Positions 46,109-58,375 are shown, counted from the first letter of the stretch. The stretch: DNA of 64,000 nt from Schistosoma mansoni (GCF_000237925.1 NW_017385994.1:620001-684000); one strand, 5' to 3'. The notes: generated by a model from the sequence alone, not told the origin. Numbers and translations are program-made.

Positions 46109-48815
46109 TATGCACCGAAGTCAGTGTTTCAAGATTGTGACACCAAATGAATTATCGTCGATGTGCTGGAACATACGATGCCGAACCTCAATGTTGTTGC
46201 CACAGGATAACAGAAATCCTTCGGAGACAATGGCGATAAAACACAGAAGGTCGCTTAACAAAATCAACTCGGAGAGGCAAGGTTTCACAAGCATAGACCA
46301 AGACTACTCTTTCCGACCCATTATAGGCTTTCATTAAACGTGGATTAATCTCATCAGTCACATCATCACCAGCACTTACGCAGCTATCCAGATACACAAA
46401 CTACTCGAAGGATTCTGTCTATTCACTTTCAAGAGTGAGTGCAAGTTCAGGATCCTGACAGTCTTGCAAAAGTACTATACACTTGGATGCAAGGCGAATG
46501 CTACACTCCAAAGTCGTGCAAGGAGGAAGGATGACAGATACATTCCAAGTGAGGACCGGAGTCGAACAAGGCTGTCTACTCCCCCCTTTCTCTTTCTTCT
46601 GATGGTTGACTGGATTATGGAGACCTCCACATCTCAGGGGATGCACCGAACAGAATGAACAGCTTGAATGCAACTAGACGATTTGGACTTCTCAGATGAC
46701 CTGGCCCTTCTATCCCATACAAACCAACAAATGCAGGCGAAGACAATCAGTGTAGAAGCAGTAGGCCCCCACATCTACAAGGGAAAAAGTAATATCTTCA
46801 AATACCACACAGAGAACACCAACTCAATCATAATTGATGGAGAAGTTCTAGAAGAAGTGGGAACTCTCAAGTACCTGGGAAGAATTATCGACGAACAAGC
46901 AGGATCTGATGCAGACGTAAAGACAAGAATTGGAAAAATAAGAACAGCATTCCTAGATTCGAAGAACATAAGGAACTCAAAACAACCATCAACCTACATC
47001 AAAGTCAGAATCTTCAATACGAACGTTAAGACAGCTCTACTGTATGGAGCTGAAACTTGGAGAACTACTACAACTATCATCAAAAAAGTACAAGTATCTA
47101 CAAACAAATGTCTACGTAAAATGCTGAATGTCCACTAGCCGGATACCATCAACAACAGCATACTGTGGGTAAAAGCAAACCAGTTTCCAGATGAAGAGGA
47201 AATTAAGAAAAGATGCTGGAAGTGAATAGGATATACATTGTAGAAATCACCAAACTGTATCCTAAAGGGAAACGGAAAAGAGGGGAAACAAACATACTCC
47301 GTCGACACTTGGAAGCAAACATGAAAAGGATGAATAGCAACTGGAAAGGATTGCTCAAGATAGAGCCCAATGAAGAATGCTGGTGGGCGGCCTATGCTCT
47401 TCCACGAGGGGTAATAGACGTAAGTAAGAAAGTAAGGCATATGACAGAATTATGAACACAGACTGTCAACTAACTGAGGATTGGAAGGCTTAGGTATCAT
47501 CGCACATTAAGACAATATCAACCACAAGCTCAAGATCGAAAAGTCTTTTTTTAGGCATTCGATCCACACCACCATCAATTACATCCGACAGAGTTGTTAC
47601 CAGAACGTCATTGATAGCTAGGTTGAAGAGGAACGGTGAGTTGGGAAACCCTGCCTAATTCCAGTGCTTTAATGAAACAATAGAGGTAATTGTATGACCT
47701 CACTCTGTCTGAGGTGTTTGTATATAGGGCCTTCAAGATATGAATAAACTTCTCAGGAACGCCCATTTTCAACAGACGATCCCAGAGAACAGTCTTGTCT
47801 AACGAACCGAAGGCGGTCCTGATTTCGAGAAACACAACGATTTTTGGCCTGCAATAAGTATGGTGGTGTCGCAATCGGAAGTACACGTATCCCCCGATAG
47901 TTGCGAAAACGACGTGAAACCTTTTCAAAGATAGAAACAACTATCCACTAATCCCACGATGCTAGAACACTCTAATTGCCAGATGTTCGTAAACAATTCA
48001 GTTAGTTCCATAGCCAAAAAATCGTCATCATTTTGAAAAAGAGCCGGAGGTAAGTCATCTGGACCTGGTGATCTGCGGCATTTCAATGGCTGGGTGTTCT
48101 TGCTGACTTCCGCCTTGTTAAGTGGATCACCAACCATGGAGGATAGGATAGCCTGATCGATGTTACCGGGAGAGTAGACCGTTTAGACTGTTCTTTGAAA
48201 ATCTATCCATTGCCCAAGATTACAGATGTGTGATTGAGATCTTATTGGCTTCACACATTCTTTGACTCACACCAGACTTCTTGCTAACAGTGACTCGGAT
48301 GAGTTGAAAGAGCATCCGAGAGTTAGCAGATGCAGCTGCTGCTTCCAACTCGTTAGCACGCCTCGACCAACAGGCTTCTTAGTCCTTGCGCAAACTTTGC
48401 ACAATTTCATTACGTAACAACCGTGCTTATGGTCAAACTTGCGGTTACTCGGAGTAGACCGATTTGCTTTAACGAGTTGTAAGGAGTCTGTATAAACTCA
48501 GTGCTTATCAGCAGGATGCTTCGCAAAGCCGCGAGCGACTTTACTCACCACTTTCATGACATCATGCAACTGCAGATAACCCTCATCAATATTTTTCGGT
48601 GGGTTGATAGATAGCCTTAAAACTAGATCAGTTTGATATTCAGTTACAACAGAAGCTAAAACCAATTTGCTGACATCGACCCAATAATGGTGATGAATTT
48701 GCCGGCCAGTGAAACCGGAAATAATACTAGAGCAAACAAGGGGATGATCGGGGTCTAGGTTGTTGCAAGAGTCCCAAAATATCCCTTTTCAAGTCCCTAG
48801 AAGCCAAGAAACTCC
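46109..48815 (-). mobile_element. LINE (family H), split by an RTE-like LINE insertion
   Basis: Two minus-strand parts: 47444-48815 and 46109-46490. The first reads RRSPGPDDLPPALFQ, VVFLEIRTAFGSLDKTVLWD, LLKMGVPEKFIHILKALYTN and a palm region in which the YADD position is LVVD. The second continues with SKCIVLLQDCQDPELALTL, YLDSCVSAGDDVTDEI, VLVYACETLPLRV and EVRHRM...DDNSFGVTILKH. These are reverse transcriptase palm and thumb motifs of a non-LTR retrotransposon distinct from family G. Multiple stops and frameshifts interrupt it (pseudo). A sequence resembling the linker before the RT lies at 48180-48815. Confidence 0.82.
46501..47433 (+). mobile_element. RTE-like LINE (family G copy 4) inserted into LINE H
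   Basis: A 933 bp 5'-truncated copy: GGRMTDTFQVRTGVEQGCL, palm motif as DLDFSDDLALLSHT, YLGRIIDEQAGSDADVKTRI, LLYGAETWRTTTTIIKKVQV, a C-terminal remnant and a TAAGTAAGAAAGT tail. Flanks AAGGCGAATG (46491-46500) and AAGGCATATG (47434-47443) match at 8 of 10 bases and lie exactly where the reading of LINE H is interrupted. The catalytic motif has S in place of A in FADD. Confidence 0.87.
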
Positions 48816-48952
48816 AGGAAACCTTTTATCCGATCAGCCTTGAATAGAATCTGTTTTTTAATGTTCAGTTAGAAGAGTGGTTACAGTATTTATCATTCGA
48901 GTACCTAAAAATGAAACTCAATGATTAACAACGAATCACAAATTAATGTAGG

Positions 48953-49150
48953 GGTTTGTGGAGATTGTAGAATTTAAGTTTACATTACGGACTGATTTCA
49001 ATTAGGTAACCACTAATGAAAACCAGTAAGCACTAGACAGCTAAGAAGTCTCGCGAAAAGACAAAACAAGCTATCCAGTGCTTTCATGTTTTCTGTGGTT
49101 ATCTAACTAGAATCAGTCCCTGAAGTGAACTGTGAAATTCGCGATTTCTT
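48953..49150. repeat. Diverged family B palindrome
   Basis: From GGGGTTTGTGGAGATTGTAG, an antisense arm (...ACCACTAATGAAAACC, AGCACTAGACAGC) is followed almost at once by a sense arm (AAGAAGTCTCGCG, GACAAAACAAGC, CCAGTGCTTTCATG). Only the two arms remain and the ribozyme is decayed. Confidence 0.55.
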
Positions 49151-49981
49151 CAATATATTCTGTCAACATCATATTAATATATGACGAAAACCACACAAAC
49201 TAGTTAAAAACCAAATAGTGATTCATTGAAGAATATCAGTCTCTAATGAAAAAAACTTTCTTCAATAGTTATTTATATATTAGACTAAAGAAAATGAGTG
49301 GACAATAAATAAAATTGCTTTCCCCCGTCTTAATTTATAGATTTACTAGATAACCTGGTTAATGATTGAAGAATAACTATTTGGCAAAGATACAACATTT
49401 TGAATGGATTTTTAACCAATAAAGATTTATGTTTGATTAATTTAACAACTAAATAGATTATTCAATAAACGTATTCAAATCACATGGCGCGATGAATCAG
49501 AATCTGAAATATACAGGTTATATATATAACGCCAAAATACAGCTTTATAAGAAAATTGAAAAGACTTTTATCTATATAATACCAAAGTCCATTAAATCAG
49601 TAACATAGGTTCAGGGAGACATAATTTTTCTGACCAAAAAAAGTCTAGGAATAATTACAAAAACAACAACCTTCATCATGTACACTTTGACTACCATAAC
49701 TGAGTATAATGCATTGTACAACGATCAAGAAAAGTATGTCTATTGTACATAGTGAAGATTAGAAAACGAATACCATTTAAATAAAATAGATCGAATATTT
49801 CTTGAAGAAAAACGATTAAATTCTGTCTAGATTGTTTTCGTTCAATAAAAAAAGTTTTCTAAACTCTTTTAAGAATATGTAATAGCAATTATTTGCTTCT
49901 CTTTAGTTCAACTTTTTATACTATTTGGTTTAAAATGAATGCCACTGTACAATAGTACGACAATGTTTCATTGATTATTTT

Positions 49982-50055
49982 TTAAACAATCCAACTAATG
50001 TAAGGTAGGCAGAAGAAATACACACTTAATAATTTCTAGATTGAATGTTAAGTAC
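49982..50055. repeat. 74 bp flank shared with 42794-42867
   Basis: The last 11 bases, ATGTTAAGTAC, are also the left TSD of the adjacent C element. The same 74 bases recur 7.2 kb away. Confidence 0.85.
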
Positions 50056-50588
50056 GTTATTATTATTATTATATTTATTTAAATACATAAATATTGGTAC
50101 AAGGAAGCACCAGACACATATGCGCCACACAAATCTCATTCGATTTGCTTGAGGGCTGTGATACTGCCCAGGTGCCCAGACTGAAGCAGGTGGTTTTCTT
50201 AGGGGACCACACCCGGAGCCTTTGACCGAAAGATCTGATCCACAAGGCAGTGGAGCATCGTGAGGAGATGCAGTCCCACGGTAGCCGGTGATCGACGATT
50301 GATTCGTACGCCATTTGTTCCCTCAGGATACTGGAGCCCATGTGCACCATTGATTTGGAATCAGGGTTTTCCAACTCCCCTAGGTGGACTCGCTTTGTCC
50401 ACCAACCCGGTTAAAGGGCCGGACATTGGCTCTTCTTCCTCTCAATTTCGTAAACAACAGTAATGCCACGAGAAGGCAGTGAGTAGGACTTCCCTGGCAG
50501 AGGCTATATATTCGCTGGCCATGTGAGAGCATTTGGAGAGGGAGAGCGGACTCTCCCCACTCTCGGCCGTACCAGGGCATTTGGGGGC
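50056..50588 (-). mobile_element. Family C retroposon with TSD
   Basis: Minus orientation, 533 bp. Exact 11 bp TSD ATGTTAAGTAC at 50045-50055 and 50589-50599. The sense ORF (50075-50374, minus strand) is open for 99 codons. It lies in the ~5.8 kb BTB intron. Confidence 0.86.
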
Positions 50589-50599
50589 ATGTTAAGTAC

Positions 50600-51749
50600 A
50601 ACTGAAAGTATTTAATGTACAACAATCACACTAGATGCTTTATTTAGCTAACCAATAAATATTCATAGACAGAAACTGATATGATAACTATTCAAGATGT
50701 GAAACTTTTGCAGTGGAGACAACCACGATTGTCAGTCAACCATCTGAATAAAATAATTTTCATATGTAAAAATGGTCAACAAAAACCTCTTAGAATATAT
50801 TTTCTTACTGAAATGTGTTGGGTGACCAGATCGACATTGATTTTATGGATAGATTTTAAGTATTATTTCTTTTTTTTGTCTGCATACTTTTACTAGGTAT
50901 TTTTTTCGATATCATCCTATATTACGTAAAAGTTTTGCGGAGATTAATTGAAATGTTTGTCTCAATTATATCGATCCGATAAGTTGTAATAGTGAAAAAG
51001 TGAAATATATCTTAGACCTTACAATTCTCTATTAAAAGTTAGCTTCTGAAATGAAATAGCGGCTTACAGCTTTTGATTTGTACATTCATGACACTCATAT
51101 TTTGTAGTAGTATACAACCAAATGAACACACTAGGTAAATTTGTGACAAGATAAGGAGTATAGAATGTAATCTCATATCAACTATGAATAAATGCGATTG
51201 TCTTTCGGATGATAATAACATATAGAGGAGAAGACTATGATAGGTTGCTAACTTTTAAAAAATTCATATTATAATGCCAGTTTTTAAGTCAATTATAAGC
51301 TGACTCTATTTACGGAGTGCTATCAATATGAAGATTGGTTAAATACTCTTAGACTGACTGTAATTCATATACACGAACATATACGATATTTTCCTTACAG
51401 AATTTCATATAAATCACTATAAAAGCAATATCAATAAAAGTATAGGGATACTTTTTCCTACAAGTTGTATTTTCTTAACTGCTGAATTAGCTTAATTATC
51501 ATTGTCAAATATGGATGATTTTTTAATGTGACTTGTTGATTTTTCGCCGTAAATTTATTGAATCTCCATGATAGGTCTCCCTAGTGAATTATGATCGAAT
51601 GATGGGAATAGATTTTTTGTTATGATGCTGTTAATGATTAGGTGGTAAGGTGCTAGGAGTCAAGATTAGTAAACTTGAACCAATTGCACTACATATATAC
51701 TAATTTCCTATATCTTACAGAATTTTAAACAAAACTAATAATCACTCAC
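50600..51749. other. Intron of the BTB gene, nothing recognised
   Basis: AT-rich intronic sequence, no repeat or RNA gene recognised. Confidence 0.55.
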
Positions 51750-51927
51750 AATGCATCGATTTTGAAACATAGCTTTGAATACTGGTGAATATATGGATAG
51801 AATAGCACGATGACAATGAAGATTTCTACCCTGAACAATCAGAACAGCATCACTGAATAGAAATGGACTGCTAAAGTCTAACACATCATGTTCATCTTTC
51901 TGCGGTTCAGTATCATCAACGTCACAA
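51750..51927 (-). CDS. BTB/POZ-domain protein, exon with the BTB core
   Basis: First recognisable exon of a minus-strand gene with four exons here (51750-51927, 45760-45859, 43668-43914, 40748-41255), together ~343 codons. It reads (from the acceptor TTTCAG|T) CDVDDTEPQKDEHDVLDF, SDAVLIVQGRNLHCHRAIL and SIYSPVFKAMFQNRC, the classic BTB/POZ core (D..L.V.G....H+..L...SPVF..MF). The donor CATT|GTGAGT leaves phase 0. BTB domains dimerise and often recruit substrates to cullin-3 ligases; whether this protein does so cannot be told. The 5' exons and start codon lie further right and were not found; the incoming phase is 1. No kelch repeats or MATH domain are visible. Confidence 0.85.
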
Positions 51928-52423
51928 CTGAAACAAAATAAAACAAATTACAATCAGTTATGTTTCTACTAATGCATTGAACGCAAATTAAGCTTTAACG
52001 TTTGATAAAATATCATCTGGATGTTCTGAAGAAAAAATTTCTCGAAACTTCGATTATACTTTGGATACGTTTAAAAAAGAAGATAACTTACAGTTTAAAC
52101 CGAATACATTCATGAGTCAAATATTTTTATTACGAATTAAAAGGCAATAAAATGTGTACTTAGTGTACAAAAGGCAAACTGTGGACACGATTGAGACATT
52201 TATAGAGTTTACAGATTAATTTCTATCACAGATTATGAACTAGGAAGCACTGGATAATGGTTTCGCTTAACAGAAGACGATATAAATTCTCACAAGTTAT
52301 GGGAAAAATCAGTTGAAAAACAATACGCACCGAAAGATGTTATTGAAGTTTTTGTTGTTACATGACAAACTGACCTTCTTTAGACAACTATCTAAAACAA
52401 TACACTTTAACAACTTCGCAGAA

Positions 52424-52929
52424 TGTTATGCCCCGATAAGGACAATGAATGGTAACATGGGATCTATCTATGAACCAAGATTATGCATATATTTTTTATC
52501 GTATAATCGTTAAATAACTAAACTATTTATATTCGTGTCCTCCTTATTATAAGCTTTATTTTGAACTATAAACTACTGTAATACAATTTACCATTCCTGA
52601 ATTATGCCCTGTCTATTATTTAATATCTCCCCTATTCACAGCCACATTTGGCTGAATCTTGTACACATGTTATTTTCTGTTTTATTGGTACGGTGCGGTC
52701 TGTCTGTTTGGTATATAAACTCAGTATGTTTGAAATATAATGATTCATACCGCAGAGGCTGTTCTGCACTTGACTGACTGGGTTAGGAAGAAGCAGAACC
52801 GATAAGTACTCAGGCTGCTCGTACGGTTTTCGTGTGTCACTGTTCCAATCGATAATTCGCTGCTCTCTGACTGGCGGTCTTATCACGTCATACGTTAACA
52901 AGGCATCTACTCGATCACAAGTTATAACA
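52424..52929 (+). mobile_element. Solo LTR, family E (copy 2)
   Basis: A 506 bp fossil LTR with perfect 6 bp inverted ends, TGTTAT and ATAACA, aligning with 11723-12239. TATA box at about 52712 (GGTATATAAACTCAG). No convincing TSD and no adjoining internal region. It lies ~500 bp upstream of the BTB-core exon, opposite in orientation. Confidence 0.65.
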
Positions 52930-55590
52930 TAAAACAATGAAAAAAGATAACTCCACGGACTGAAACAGTACGCTTTCTTGTGAAATCTTTTAGAAAACTA
53001 CTTTCTGAGTTCTGTTGTTTTATACTGCCACCCATCAACATGTTAATATTGTGTTTGCTAAACAATATTCCGGGATTATGGTGAACCAGTAAAAGGAGCC
53101 TTAAATATTCTCCGCTATTTTTTACGAACAATTTGTTGCAAAATCCATTAAGAAATTGGTTCGCAAGTCACCTAGTGTAATTTGGAAACAACTATTGGTC
53201 TAACTAAAATAATACAGGCAGGGCGTGTTGAGCTTGCAGCCTAATAGTTGAAAGTCACATGGTTCAACCGCTAAGCCGAATGTATTTCATCCTCAGGAAC
53301 ATGATATATAGAGTAGTTATCAATATAACATTCCCACTTTATTAAACATAAAGCGTGCAACACAAGTTTTACAAATTCAACACACTTTCCAAAGAGTAAA
53401 TATTTATTAAATGCTCATATTTTCTTGCATATGAATAGCTCAACAGTATCTTTAGTTGCATGTAGTTTGCATCCATTAATATTGAAGTTTAAATAATCTC
53501 ATAGAAAGACATAGATTTCTTATTTTATCAGATGACAAGTATATCAATGATCATACTCAATCAAACAAATTTTAACTAATTTACTCTAATTTTACCAATA
53601 TAAATTAAAACACATAGCATGTTCAGAAATTATATACGTTATTGATCCAGTGTACAACACATATTACCGATACTAAGTTAATGACAGTTTTGATGCTTCA
53701 TTAAACTATAATATTAGTAATCTAATAGATCGAAGAAAAGCCATTTGATCATTGTTTCTGTTAAAAGCATCAACCGTTCTTCACATTAGCAAGATTTTAA
53801 TGAATCAATACATAACCAATTATGCTTTAACTTAGTGACAACTACGATATTCAAAACAAATGTAAAAATGAGGTCAAATTGGATAAAAATAGAGATACTT
53901 TATAGAGACTAATGTTTTTAAACATTGGATGGTTATTTAGTGCATAAAATTATAACTCTAATTAATAGATAAACTAACAGTTCAGGTTGAGTATTAAGTA
54001 AATGAGCATATAAAAGACGCTTACAATATAAATGAATGATTACTTTAAGTTGTATACCGTTCTCATTCACAGCCAGTAACTTTTCTAGCAAAGTAAATAA
54101 CTAGGTTCGAAGTTATTGGCTGGGTTTATTAATTTGCCTGTAATAGGCGCCAAGATGATCCGACTAAAGCTAAAGACCTTGAAGATAAAAACATTCGTTC
54201 TGCTAAGGTTTTACAAATTTCTGATGGATAAAGATGTTACTGACATACATGCAATAAAATAAACTTACACTAGTAACCAGTGGGACGCAACAAAACTCAC
54301 TCCTTATCGAATACGCTTATGCACTGACCAAGAAGGTCGGACATCAATTATTGCAGTTATAAAGCATTTTGTTTACAATACAAAACAGTATACATACCTA
54401 GTTTGAATGGTAAATTATATTAAAGTTTGCTAGTTTCTGAAACTGGGCCGGATTATTTTAAAAACCTATGTTTTTAATAACTGGTTCCCCTGTTTGCACT
54501 CCAATACCTAGTACATAATTTACAGTTTGACGTGATACATTACTTTCGTGCCGAATTCATCTAGTAGTAGATAAACACGTTATTGAGAAAATGATTGTCT
54601 TTCCATACTTACAGAGAAATTATCGAATTCAATATAAATGGGGCTTTAATAATCATAAAATGTAGCAACTTTGGCCTTTTTTCGACCTTAGAAAACCTGA
54701 TGTCTGAAAATATGGATTATTTTCACAGTCAATGTGCTTCTCATTAACAGACACTACACTGTAAAAAAAAGACGGTAGCCAATTGTTTAGCAGGCTTTAA
54801 TATAACTAAATCAAGTTGTGCCAAAACTAAACGTTGATATCCAGCCTCTAAGTGTCAGTTATCATCAAACTTCATCTATGGAGGGTATTTGATCATGCCA
54901 TCAAGCCAATGAACAGATAACAAGGTCGAACGATTGTCATGAAAATTAGGTATATCGAAGTCGTAACGGGAGGGTTAACTGGATATATTACATGTTGATG
55001 TCCACCCGTTGCTCGAAAACGCTGAAATCTAAGAATTTAACGGTAGTATACAAATCAATTCAAGTTCCTACACTTCAGACCAACGTAATGATCAAATTTA
55101 ATGGAAAGCTAGATATTGAGAATATAATTAAAAAGGAACAAACAAGGTCAAAGAATGAATAGTATGGAGTGACACTATACTTAAGACTTGTTACAAAACG
55201 ATAACATCGCCAACTACAGATCATAGTTATCTCATGAATCGCAACCTTGGTCTACACTTGTCGACACAGCTTAAATATCAGAGATTATAGTGGGCGAAAA
55301 CAAAGCATACTACTCAATTTAGATCCCATCTTTCAGGCAGTATTACTCAAGAATCCAGTGAACAAATGTTTTGTTGTCCAGTCGTACTCACTTAACCAAT
55401 ACGGAGGGAATCTTAAATTCATTTAAAAATGGCAAGATTATTATATCTACATGTGTTTCTCTTCCCTTAAATGCAAAATGCTGCTTTAGGACGTCGATGT
55501 CATGGCCTAGAGTTTTTAACGATATTAGGAATTGCTTTATCAAATATTATATGTTTACAACTATATGGAACCCTGACATGTGAATAATAG
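52930..55590. other. Unannotated stretch, possibly upstream intron of the BTB gene
   Basis: The BTB gene's missing 5' exons should lie here or beyond, but I could not support any by splice sites and composition. AT-rich, no RNA gene recognised. Confidence 0.4.
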
Positions 55591-55599
55591 GGATTGAAG

Positions 55600-55990
55600 T
55601 GGTTGGGTGCGTTAACCACTTATATTGGAAGTCTCATTAGCCCTGATGGGTTGGTGTCTCAACAAATCTCGGCGAGGATCAAGAAAGCTCATTCGGATTT
55701 GTCAACTGTCACTTTTTGCGCAGGTGAGACGTCCGTCTGTCATTGAAAGAGCCAATATATTATTTAGCAGTTTGCTATTTTATCTTATGGCTGTGAAACA
55801 TAATCTATGAGGTAGTGTGTTTGTGTAGGCTACGAGTTTTAGACTACATGTGTCTTCGAAGTATTGTTCAAATCATTGAACGAAATGAACGATGCTGATG
55901 TTAGACGTAGGACACCATGTTAAAGCGTAAAAATGGTTGATCGGGCTGCAAACTTTCATCGACCAGGGGAACTGAAATACATGAATCAGA
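55600..55990 (+). mobile_element. LINE reverse transcriptase fragment (family I)
   Basis: Reads TYIGSLISPDGLVSQQISAR, then LSYGCET, EMNDADVRRR and NFHRPGELKYM in the plus direction, with frameshifts and stops. This matches the thumb region YLGSLISPDG...EISARI, LLYGCETW and NAEVRRRV...VNLHRLRWLG of another schistosome non-LTR element. Confidence 0.7.
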
Positions 55991-55999
55991 AGGATTTAT

Positions 56000-57117
56000 T
56001 TTTTATGTTCTTAGGATTTAGTCTTTCTTTATACGTACCTTTTCATTCCCTTCACCGGAACCATCTCATTAGATTTGTGTCTAGTGAGATGGTTCCATAT
56101 ATTTTCCATACTTTCAATAATACGTTAATTGTGACGCTGTAATGTTAATTACCGTACAAATTTCTAGATAATTCAGAAGCAACATGGCCTATCTGTTATA
56201 CAACACTAAGTAATAGAGATAGCTTAGAAAAGTTAATTAGGACTGTCAGACAAACAGTATCTTCACGGATTAATGTTGCAGTGGAAGCACTTCCAAAAGT
56301 ACACATAAGTCGGAAATAACTATAACACGAAGTTCGAAGCCAGACTAAAGTGACGAGGCCTAGATTTTCAGCTATTGTGGCTACTAACACAATGACAAAA
56401 GAAATGCTCCTCAAATCAACATAATATAAGAAGCTAGTAAAGACCAAACACTGACTATTGAGTGCTCCAATAAGTCCACAGACCTACAATACTTTGGTCA
56501 AATGATTGAATCGTCTGATTTCGTTTATTGTTGGATGGGTACCTTACCGAACTGCACATAACTTCTTACAAATTGAAATCTAAATGTTTAACAACTACAA
56601 ATTTCCATTTGAGATAATCGTTTTATTGCTCTTGAAGGACAATCCCTGGTTCCATCATAGAGAACTATCTGTCGCGTTAATCAAACCAAAACTACTGAGC
56701 ATATACTGCAAGAGCTAAATACTGGGAGAAACTTATGTAGGACTTAACTAGAAGTCACCATAACCAAATTAAGATATCCCGCTGTTAACTCTCAGACAAA
56801 CATTGACTTAGTGTGTCAACAATAATCCTCGCCAACAATTTGAATTGATAGGGTTAGTATTAAAGTGAACATTCCCATGAAAACATTTGACGGAACAAAG
56901 TTAATGAAATCGCCACAACCAGACAAACATTTTGAACATACAAGTCAGAATATTGAAACAATAATAATAATAATTAAAGCAAATCTAAACAAGACATAAC
57001 TTGAAAGTATGAGATGCCAGACCAAGTAAGTAGATATAACAACAAATCATCAACTAGAGAGTTTACAAGTACTTCTTTTCAGTTTCAGAAGAAAATTGAA
57101 ATCAATAAGCAACAGAA
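56000..57117. other. Spacer upstream of the kinase gene
   Basis: No exon supported. The stretch may hold promoters of both divergent genes, but no firm motif was found. Confidence 0.4.
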
Positions 57118-57525
57118 ATGGACGATTTCAGTTTGTGGATTTCCAGACCAGAATCATGTGAAACTACAACTTACTCGGCTTGTATGGCGATTTCGCTCAC
57201 ATTTGGAGCCGTGCAACTTAATCTTTCGATTTGTGCTGCCCGAAAGACCGACATTGTGTGTAGTGAGGATATTTTTATTACTGGCGGCTTACAGAAACTC
57301 GTTACGACACTACGGGCCAATAGAAAAACCGCACTTGAGGTTATTATAAAATTTTATGCATACTTTTTATCTAAATTATTATAATAAATAATTAACAATA
57401 GTCCTTACAATTGATTTTTTCATTTGTTTAAATACATCATTTATGTTACTTGAGTAACTAAGACAATTACGAATATCACCTGATTATTATTGTAGGTATC
57501 ATTTTTAAATGTCGACCAAATTTGA
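57118..57525 (+). CDS. Hypothetical small protein, two-exon model
   Basis: ATG at 57118 opens 74 codons to a possible donor, GAG|GTTATT, at 57339. Joining to the acceptor TTGTAG| at 57495 gives nine more codons and TGA at 57523-57525, an 83-residue protein starting MDDFSLWISRPESCETT. Composition is protein-like, without a transmembrane segment or a domain I recognise. Its stop lies just 20 bases before the kinase ATG at 57546, inside the same candidate exon. It could be a separate gene, an upstream ORF of the kinase transcript, or spurious; the donor is weak. Confidence 0.35.
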
Positions 57526-57545
57526 TAAATTCTGAATCTCTTGAA

Positions 57546-58031
57546 ATGGAGGTGGTTCCTCGATATGAATATGAGGTTATTATTCCACCGGAAGGTGGTT
57601 GCGTTTCTCTTGAATCAAACGTATACAATCTGAATAATATTCATAAACGAAATACTGACGATCAGTACGGTGTATTTTTCATTGATCCAACTACAAACGA
57701 TACAGTTAATTCACATGAGCTTTTAAGAGGTGAAAGTATCCATGAAACAACAGACGCAATGAGAATAACCGACCACACGTCTTTACGACAACACGCAGAT
57801 ATTTGTAGCATCGCTTCTATCACACTACCTGCTCATTTGCAGTACCTAGAGCCTACTCAGCAATGCAGACCAAGCTTTCATCATCATTGTCTTCCGCTTC
57901 AACTAAAGTATTTTCATTCGTTAAGGAACTTTACATTACTAAGCCAGATTGGCGTTGGACAATTTAGTAGTGTCTATCGTGCTGAGTGCAATCAACCTTT
58001 TGGTCTTAATGTAGCCCTTAAAGTTATCAAG
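57546..58031 (+). CDS. NEK6/7-type kinase, alternative first coding exon 1
   Basis: Reads MEVVPRYEYEVIIPPEGG, ~110 residues without a recognised domain, then the kinase start RNFTLLSQIGVGQFSSVYRA and NVALKVIK. The glycine loop (GVGQFSSV) and ATP-binding lysine (ALK) are present. The donor AAG|GTATGT ends phase 0 at the point where human NEK7 continues with IFDLMDAKAR. In this window that continuation is the exon at 63543. ATG 57546 is the first in frame after the acceptor at 57495. NEK6 and NEK7 act in mitotic spindle assembly downstream of NEK9, and NEK7 also in inflammasome activation in vertebrates; which role applies here is unknown. The long N-terminal extension is unusual, since NEK7 has about 30 residues there. 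Confidence 0.78.
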
Positions 58032-58375
58032 GTATGTACACTGCCCTGAGCGTTGATATTGTATAGTGTTACTTTACTATTCTTCTCAAGGATATGAGAT
58101 TTTGGTTGGTCAATATCTTCGTAACACATAATTTTCTGTGTTACCATTTTCGTGCATCGTCTAGGTGTGGTAACATTCGTTGAATGGTATGGTATATCTT
58201 TGACTAGGCTTTTAGTTAGCACTTCAGCTACGAGTTCATTAAAACATTACTCATTTCTTTTTCTGTTATTATCTGATAAACAGGATTTTCTTACACTATC
58301 ATTTATCTTTGATTATCATACTTTTTGAAATATTTTGAACTACAGGTGAAGTTTCTGTACAACAGAGTTAGCTAA

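Noticed and set aside
52922-53131. Minus-strand ORF as an upstream BTB exon
   Set aside because: It runs into the end of a solo LTR, and no donor matching the incoming phase of the exon at 51927 was found.
55625-55810. 61-codon plus-strand ORF as a gene
   Set aside because: It is an off-frame reading of a LINE reverse transcriptase fragment.
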